Of a stretch of 64,000 nt of DNA, positions 58,001-64,000 are shown in pieces. Source of the DNA: Arthrobotrys musiformis (Eukaryota > Ascomycota > Orbiliomycetes > Orbiliales > Orbiliaceae); assembly GCA_036971715.1 (NCBI GenBank), contig JAVHJL010000005.1, positions 1,116,001-1,180,000 of the forward strand. The letters are read 5' to 3'. The first letter of the stretch is position 1, and every line of letters starts with the position of its first letter. Both the position numbers and the translations under genes were made by a program. Below the pieces are notes generated by a model, which did not search any database, had not been told where the DNA came from, and worked only from the letters and a program-made list of their open reading frames with translations.

Positions 58001-59034
58001 ACGAAATCGACGGTACGTACTCTCGACGAACCACCACCAGTGCACCACCACCACCACCACCATCAATCCCCCCCTCCTCTCTTCCCTTTTCCTATTGATT
58101 AATTGATTGCATATGCTCTCTCGTAATTAGTCAAAAAAAGTGACAACAAATACATGCCCAAAGCTTCTCCTAAAGCGGCAGAGATTGGAAAGTTTCTGCC
58201 ATCTTTGGTCATCCCCAGTTCCCCTGCTCGACTTCCATCTGTAGAGAGAATAGTATACTTAGAGCCCGTGCCGCAGGAATGCATCATTGACAGCTCGCTT
58301 TGATGCATTTCCCCAGCCTTTCGATATAAAAGAAGTAAACAAAGAGGGTTTTTGGTTTTGTTTTTAAAAAGAGGCTCTTTTTAATTTTGGATCCTCAATC
58401 AATTGCCCTATTCTCGCAGTTTGTTCCGGACGGTGACAACTTTTTATATATATGAAAAAAGCCCACCCATGCCGGTCCTGGTCTGTACAACAGGACCACC
58501 GGGTCTCACATTTTGCGCCCCCTCACGATACGTCTCCAGGTACTTGTTCGAAGCTTCCCCACCTTCTTAATTCACTGATAGGAAAGAAATTGTACTAGTC
58601 TCATGCAGTATTTTGCATGGGATGGGTGGATCTTTCTTTTTGCTTTGGGGAGACATTTAAAATTTTCTTACTTTTCCTAGTCTTGCTCTTGCTCTTTCGA
58701 TTTCTCCCTCTCTCTTTTTTCTTTCTTTTCCACCCCCTTCCAGGTTCTTGCTCGCTCGCTCGCACTTTCTACTCGACGGCAGCAAGTCGACCCAAAAGAC
58801 CTCTCTCCGGAAAACTAACCCCCCCAAGTTTCCCTTTCCACCCCCCCAAGGTTCCCGGCTAACTGGCTAAGCTAGAATTAGAGCAAGGAGTCAGCCTCGT
58901 CTGGCTTTCCCTTCTCCTCCACTGTCCTATCCTGTCCCAGTTTTTCCCAGCTCTTTTTCCTGGATCCCTTCCCCCCCGGTCCAATTCCCATTTCTTTCCT
59001 TTCCGTTTCCCCCCAATGCGAGGGTGTTACTCAG

Positions 59035-59090
59035 CTGTATGTATGTACGTAGGTATGATATGTATGTGTATGTATGTATGTATGATATGT
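59035..59090. repeat. TATG-type microsatellite
   Basis: Imperfect TATG/TACG repeat with GATATGTA interruptions. Confidence 0.7.
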
Positions 59091-61760
59091 ACAGTCCGCA
59101 GTTCCACCACCACCGATCAAACCACCCAGATGCCCTTGTTCTTTTCCGTTCCTTCTTGCCCTTTGCCCTGCTAGCTCCGAACGCAAGATGCACCCTTTAA
59201 CCACCAATAGCTAAGGCCGGAGCCCGAGATTGGGTGAAGGAGGGGGGAAAGGAAAACCAGACATGAGGGAGAGCAAGCAAGTAAGAAGGTAAGGTAAGGT
59301 TAGAGGTGAAAAAGCACACAAACTTTGCAGACCAATCGACACCCTGGCCCGCCCAACACTTACTCACGTGAAGTGCCTCCGCCCAAAATCGCCGTCTGGT
59401 ACATTGACTAAAAGCTGCCCAAGCGTGTTCTGCGTCCGCCATCAACTCATGTGAGTTGTTGGTACCCAAAAACGTGACCGGTCCATCCTTGTTTGGGAGA
59501 CTGAAACTCTGGGTCTCGGTGTAAACGAAATCCCGTGAGTCCAAATATAGTTGGAGTTGTAGGGCCAAAAAAAAAATTAAAAAACCTTAGAGAGCATATA
59601 AAAGTCCGTAGCAGGAAAAATACATGGCAATTGATACTTCCGCGATAGCTACGATGGAGGAGCTGCTTCCGTCCTGTATCCGGGACGTCATCCGGGCTGG
59701 ACGCTGGACTTTTCGAAGCAAAGAGGTTCTTCGAGAGAGAACCCCGTCTGTTGCAGGTCATATCGGGTCAGGTCGGCATGTTTCTTGATTGTTGGGGGTA
59801 GTCTAATGGAAAAAACTAAAACAGTTCGGTCCAAGATATGTACATTCGTATGCCCTCAGGAAGAAACAACCTCTCCAGCAGCCAGGCTTCCAGCCATCTT
59901 TCTGACCCCTACCCTTCCCTGACCTCCGCGAGCAAATCGTATGCTCTGAAAGATTTTTCTGCATGTGGCAGATTAGCCCCCCCTCCCTCGTCTAGACCAA
60001 AAATAAGAAAAAATAAAAAAATAAGAGAGAATATATCCTGATGGTGTCGTGTCCACTAGTAAAGTGAGGAGAAAGCCGGTTGAGAGGCCATGGCCCTAAA
60101 AGCAAAAGGAAAAAGGAAATACAATGACAGGATCATTGCACCTTTGCACACCAATTGCCACCCTTTCCAAGTACACACATCGTTCCCTCTTGGTGTAATG
60201 CTTTTCCCAGTAACGATCGAGATTTGAGTTGATCAATTCTCCTCCAATGGGATATAACCCGTGTCTTATTCTTGCGTTGCGAAATCAATTGGCCTGAAGT
60301 TAAGTTTGTAAAAAAAGTGAGCTCCATAACTCCAAAATCAAACGGATAATAGAACCTTTTTTTTCTTGTTAGAGAAAAAAAAAAAAAAAAAGGAAGTGAG
60401 AAAAAAGATAGGTTCCGCTCCCCGTGCAGCATAGCCCGAAACATTAAAATCGAAAAAATAACAGAACAAAAGCGGCCGGCAGCAAACGTATCGAATCGAC
60501 GACCGCCACGTCAACTTTCTCAATGATCATCTCATCGAGAGGCCTGCGAGCGGGGCTGGCTTTCTTGGAGGGATGTATCGACCGCCTTGCATGTCATTGA
60601 AGGTATAACGTTTCGTCCAAGCGTCGATGTTGGTATCTAATTTCGTCAGCTGAAAATCAAAAGAACTCTCGTAAATGCAACTTGCTCAAAACATGCAAAT
60701 ACGACGCCTCCTGGGCCGGGCTATGTTGTAGCTTCCGTAGCTCATAAAGTCCTGTGACTCGAGATGCAGATAGCTCGTGCCGAGGAGAAGGAATAATCAA
60801 AAAGAATTCCAAGACAATATCGCTCGGTCCAGAGGATGCATTCGCGATGCAACATCCCAGTAGGCTACCCCCCATCTTTCGTCGAAAAAGAAGTCCAAGG
60901 ACGGCGAACAAGGTTCTGAAAACTTTGATAAACAAGGCCCGTCACAAACTGGATGCCTCCGATCGTCAGCCAATTGAGCAATTGGTGCAACAGCTCATCG
61001 ATGATCCATGGCAATAGCAGAAATTTCCTTTTGCAGGACAAGGGAGGTTGATATGCCGTCTCGCCCAGCCGTCTGTTATGCAATCCTTTTTTTTTCTTCC
61101 ATCGCCATCCACACTAGTTTCGGATACAACCCTTGATCCAAAGTCTCGTGAGTATGAGAAAGAGACGGGTCCGTTATCGATGGAGACATATGTCCAGTAG
61201 GAAGGGGTTCCACCAGGATGTCTTGGAGTAGTTGCATAAAGTTGGATCGAAACGTGTATCCGTGAAAAGCACGTGAGTGGAAAGCGTCAAGGATTTGCCA
61301 TCTCCATGCATGAGTAGCCTTCGACAACCAAGACAATCTCCCTTCTCTTCCTTGAACAGCCGGTGTATCCGATGCATGATCTAGACAATCCAGCTGAGGG
61401 ATTTTGTTGAACTCCTCAAGAAAAAAAACTTGGATCTGCACCTTCGTTCGAAGCCTAAGCATGGAGGGGCGCGAGTCGAGGATGGAGGGGAGGCGTCCTT
61501 TCGAAACGAGAAGACCTTCAAGGTAGGTCTGATATTGACAGGGATGTTGTTGGAAAATATGCTGACCATCATGGCCGGAACTCTGCTTTGCATGAATTCT
61601 GTTATCAAATGTGACGAAAAGCCAATTGACAGCCAAAAGGAAAAAACAATCATGGAGGCATCCACAATTCCACCGTTCCGAGCTCGACGGAAAAGCCGTT
61701 TGCGAGTCCCGGCCTTGTCTTCTCTCGTGATATTGTGGGTTTTGAGGCCCGTCGAGAGGG

Positions 61761-61768
61761 CATAAATA
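61761..61768 (+). promoter_or_regulatory. TATA-like box of the small Cys-rich gene
   Basis: CATAAATA followed by a CT-rich leader with CATCATCATCAG and CTTCATCTTC repeats, about 300 nt before the ATG at 62066. The pyrimidine-rich leader is typical of strongly transcribed fungal genes. Confidence 0.45.
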
Positions 61769-62065
61769 GGACCTTTTTTCACCCTCGAAGACGTTCTCTT
61801 TCTCATCATCATCAGCATCAGCTCCAAAGCAAAGCAATCCTCACTCACCGGTCTCTCTTCATTCAGTCATTACTGAGAAGCTTCTTCATCTTCAAAAACC
61901 ATCTTCATCTTCATACTCTTTCTGTTTCTTGAAGACCCTCTTCTTGAAACATATCTCAGCGTATACCGAAGCAAATAGCCGGGTACGCACAGGCCAACAG
62001 CCCAATTCTCCTCCAAAGTCGCTTAAAGAGACGCAAGTCATCTTAAAAACCCCACACCAGCCAAA

Positions 62066-62401
62066 ATGTGCTTCTACGAGCAAAACGTTTTCCGAGACTG
62101 CCACTGCTTCAAGTGGGGCCGTTTCAGACAGCACTGTGCCAAGGAGTACCGAACTGGCGAAACCTGCGGTATGAAACTCATTTATGAGGCAGTGCCCAAA
62201 GCAGGCAAATGCGCCATCTGCAACAGAATCGATGTCGCAACCAGGAAACTCGTCGCCTCCAAGGAAAAAGTTGGACGCTGGTTAGCCGAAGGGCGAAACC
62301 CGGTCTCCACCGAAAACGAGCAAACAAACATCCAGATCTACCAAAACGAGATCATGGAGCTCAATGCGCAAAAGGCGGCTAAACTCAGGAGCATCGGCTG
62401 A
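62066..62401 (+). CDS. Small Cys-rich fungal protein, function unknown (111 aa)
   Basis: Single exon with a good start context (CCAAAATGTG). Two cysteine/histidine clusters are visible: CHCFKWGRFRQHC with a following ETCGMK in the first half, and KCAICNRID in the middle, which could bind one or two zinc ions. The C-terminal third is a charged helix (ENEQTNIQIYQNEIMELNAQKAAK). I associate the pattern WG-FRQHC-KEYR-GETCGMKL with a family of small uncharacterised ascomycete proteins. No signal peptide, so it is probably nuclear or cytosolic. It is alone at the end of a very long upstream region. Confidence 0.75.
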   Translation: MCFYEQNVFRDCHCFKWGRFRQHCAKEYRTGETCGMKLIYEAVPKAGKCAICNRIDVATRKLVASKEKVGRWLAEGRNPVSTENEQTNIQIYQNEIMELNAQKAAKLRSIG

Positions 62402-64000
62402 AAAACGATGCGTTGTGAAGCGCTCAGGGCTCCGTTTGGCGTTCTGTTTTTCTCCCAATTCAGCAAAAAAATTTTCACACCCGCAAAAACCGCCGAGTCA
62501 ACAGACCGGTGAACGATGACGAATTTCCTTTGTCGATGCATTTCATTTGCCTGTCTGCCATTCTCCTTAACGCACACTACCTTTTGTCTCCTGTCGAGTT
62601 TTATTTAGCGTCGAGTTGGGAAAGAAAAATCATGTTTCCTTTTTGTCGGATTTCTTTTCGCGGTTATTTCCCGTATCTTTCAGCTCTGCGTAAACACAGT
62701 GAGGCTGTGGCACTGCTGAGGGTTCGGAGGTTCGAGCTGGCGACTGGACTGTTCGACCAGCCGGGGGGAGGAGAAGCACGGCGCTTGATAAGAAATTGCC
62801 TGGTCCCTTTTTAGTATTTTCTTTTATGAATTGTTTCCTGGCTTTTTGTATATATTTGATTTTAATGACAAAACCGTTCATGACCTCAAGCGGCTTCAGC
62901 CGTCCAGAACACTAAGGTAGTTGGGTGACAAGGTGGTGAGAAAATTTAGACGCCGGAAGTCTTGCGCTGCTTTTAAAAATAGAGCTGGCCTAGGCAACCA
63001 GAGGGGAAGCAGGAGCCGCCGGGTCAAACAGAGCCCCTAAGGAATAATGATGAAGACGTAGAACCATTCTGTGAGTGATAAATAAGTCGTAGTCCGTAAA
63101 GCGATCGAGCGAAACAGCTGTTGTGCTGATTTTCTGTGGTGCTGAAGAGGTCGGGAGAAGTGAGGGGAAAGTTGGAAGGGAAAACAGATGGGAGTTGGCG
63201 ATCGAGAGGAAGAAATTTGGGTGCCAAGCCTTTTGCAGCTTGGGCAGTCCTTTCTACGTGGACCGACGGGACACCTGGACAACTTTAGTCAGGTAAGAAG
63301 CGAGGACCTTCGATAGGTGGGAGGGAGTGGGAGCAGGGTTAATCCCGCCCGCTGCCTGCTCCCTTTCGTAGTTTTCGTGCCCTCCCGTCTGTAATGTACC
63401 GCCATCATCGAGGCTAAGTTAATTTCGCCCAAGTTTACCTTATCTGCATCAAGCAGTCAAGACGAAAAAAAAAAAAATTTGGGGTTTGAGGTTGCATGCA
63501 CTGCCAACACAAACCGCAAAAACCACCCACTACGGTTCGTATCTCGGCAGTATGGTCGATCGTTGGTGAAAAAACTCGTCAGTGCCAGATACTTAGTTCG
63601 AAGAAAGGTGGGTAGGTCCTTTTTAAGTATGATGTCGTCCAGCTAAAGTTTTTGGTCCAGTTTCCCGAGTTAGTGGGGTGTGTTCCTAAATTTAAGATCA
63701 TGAGAAATTTTATTGGCGAGGCCCTCTCGTCCAACCGATGGCCTTCTCCGCTTCCGCATAATCTCGTCGAAGACCACATCCACCCAATAGAATCGAGGAA
63801 AAGCCATTCCGAATTTTTTCAAAACAAAATAAACACCGAAAAATGGTCATGAGAGACAACATTTCCAACCGCCTCTTGCCTCTGTCCTCCCTCTCCCTTT
63901 GTTTTTTTGCTCTGATGGGTATCGATAATTGTATTGGAAGCATGGGTTGCAATTGAACCTGCAAGGCTGGAGTTTAGTAAAGTCCGGGTGGTACTTTCCC
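62402..64000. other. Intergenic to the window end, no gene seen
   Basis: Short motif-free frames only. A run of A (about 63465-63477) and several GC-rich short stretches. Any gene at the right edge would start beyond the window. Confidence 0.45.

Larger units (their letters stand above)
52097..62065. other. Ten-kilobase region without a convincing gene
   Basis: Only short, overlapping, motif-free frames on both strands. It contains many homopolymer and pyrimidine-rich tracts (a run of 26 T at 56751-56776; CT-rich blocks near 58680-58760; T/A runs near 60355-60390), a TATG-type microsatellite at about 59035-59090 and a short ACC repeat near 58040. The right end carries the promoter of the small Cys-rich gene at 62066. 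Frames at 60754-61017 (plus) and 61076-61837 (minus) are the longest open ones and are discussed among the rejected items. Confidence 0.5.

Noticed and set aside
60754..61017. 87-residue plus-strand frame with a charged, helical-looking end (ARHKLDASDRQPIEQLVQQL)
   Set aside because: Short, no family, opposed by a minus-strand frame, and no promoter or splice support.
61076..61837. 253-residue minus-strand open frame, with another minus frame and a plus frame also open over the same bases
   Set aside because: No recognisable motif, unusual His/Gln/Trp-rich composition, and simultaneous openness of several frames point to low stop-codon density rather than coding. Transcript data could change this.

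Overview
The window reads as nuclear DNA of a filamentous ascomycete (Pezizomycotina). Protein-coding genes are interrupted by short GT...AG introns, mostly about 50-100 nt. The recognisable housekeeping genes are eukaryotic and fungal in type: Atp12, Krr1, proteasome alpha subunit, mitochondrial branched-chain keto-acid dehydrogenase E1-alpha, tetraspanin, an Rsm1-like zinc-finger protein and an Fhit-like HIT hydrolase. Gene density is low, with long gaps. I cannot place the species more finely. All spliced models were built by eye from reading frame, splice sites and conserved motifs.

Layout. 1-5 kb: degenerate tandem repeats, an atypical protein kinase, and a tetraspanin on the minus strand. 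7-15.7 kb: a nine-exon pyruvate decarboxylase (minus), diverging from an intronless bacterial-type phosphoenolpyruvate synthase (plus), then an unrecognised spliced gene. 16.9-21.5 kb: a two-gene PIF/Harbinger-type DNA transposon with a Myb/SANT-like protein (plus) convergent with a DDE transposase (minus), flanked by an 18-nt imperfect inverted repeat. 21.8-28.6 kb: a compact housekeeping block of HIT hydrolase, ATP12 (convergent, 13 bp apart), C3HC zinc finger and BCKDH E1-alpha. 28.6-38.9 kb: a gene-poor stretch with three tRNA-like sequences, an F-box protein and a large multi-spanning membrane protein. 38.9-44.5 kb: two tandem paralogues of a secreted subtilisin-like protein with eroded catalytic triads. 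47-52 kb: a secreted RlpA-like (Asp f 7-type) protein, then KRR1 and a proteasome alpha subunit sharing a 332-bp divergent promoter. 52.1-62.0 kb: about 10 kb with no convincing gene, ending in the promoter of a small Cys-rich protein.

Functional links. Pyruvate decarboxylase and PEP synthase both draw on pyruvate and sit head to head, which suggests a local pyruvate-node pair; this is inference. The transposon genes form a functional pair by analogy with known Harbinger elements. The two subtilase-like genes share intron positions and signal peptides, so they arose by tandem duplication. Their lost catalytic residues suggest secreted pseudo-proteases. This pair is the best candidate in the window for an undescribed system. 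A dispersed motif of about 20 nt (core CTCGTTCCCAGCCTCACCC) recurs in the gaps and once inside an intron, and no annotated gene explains it.
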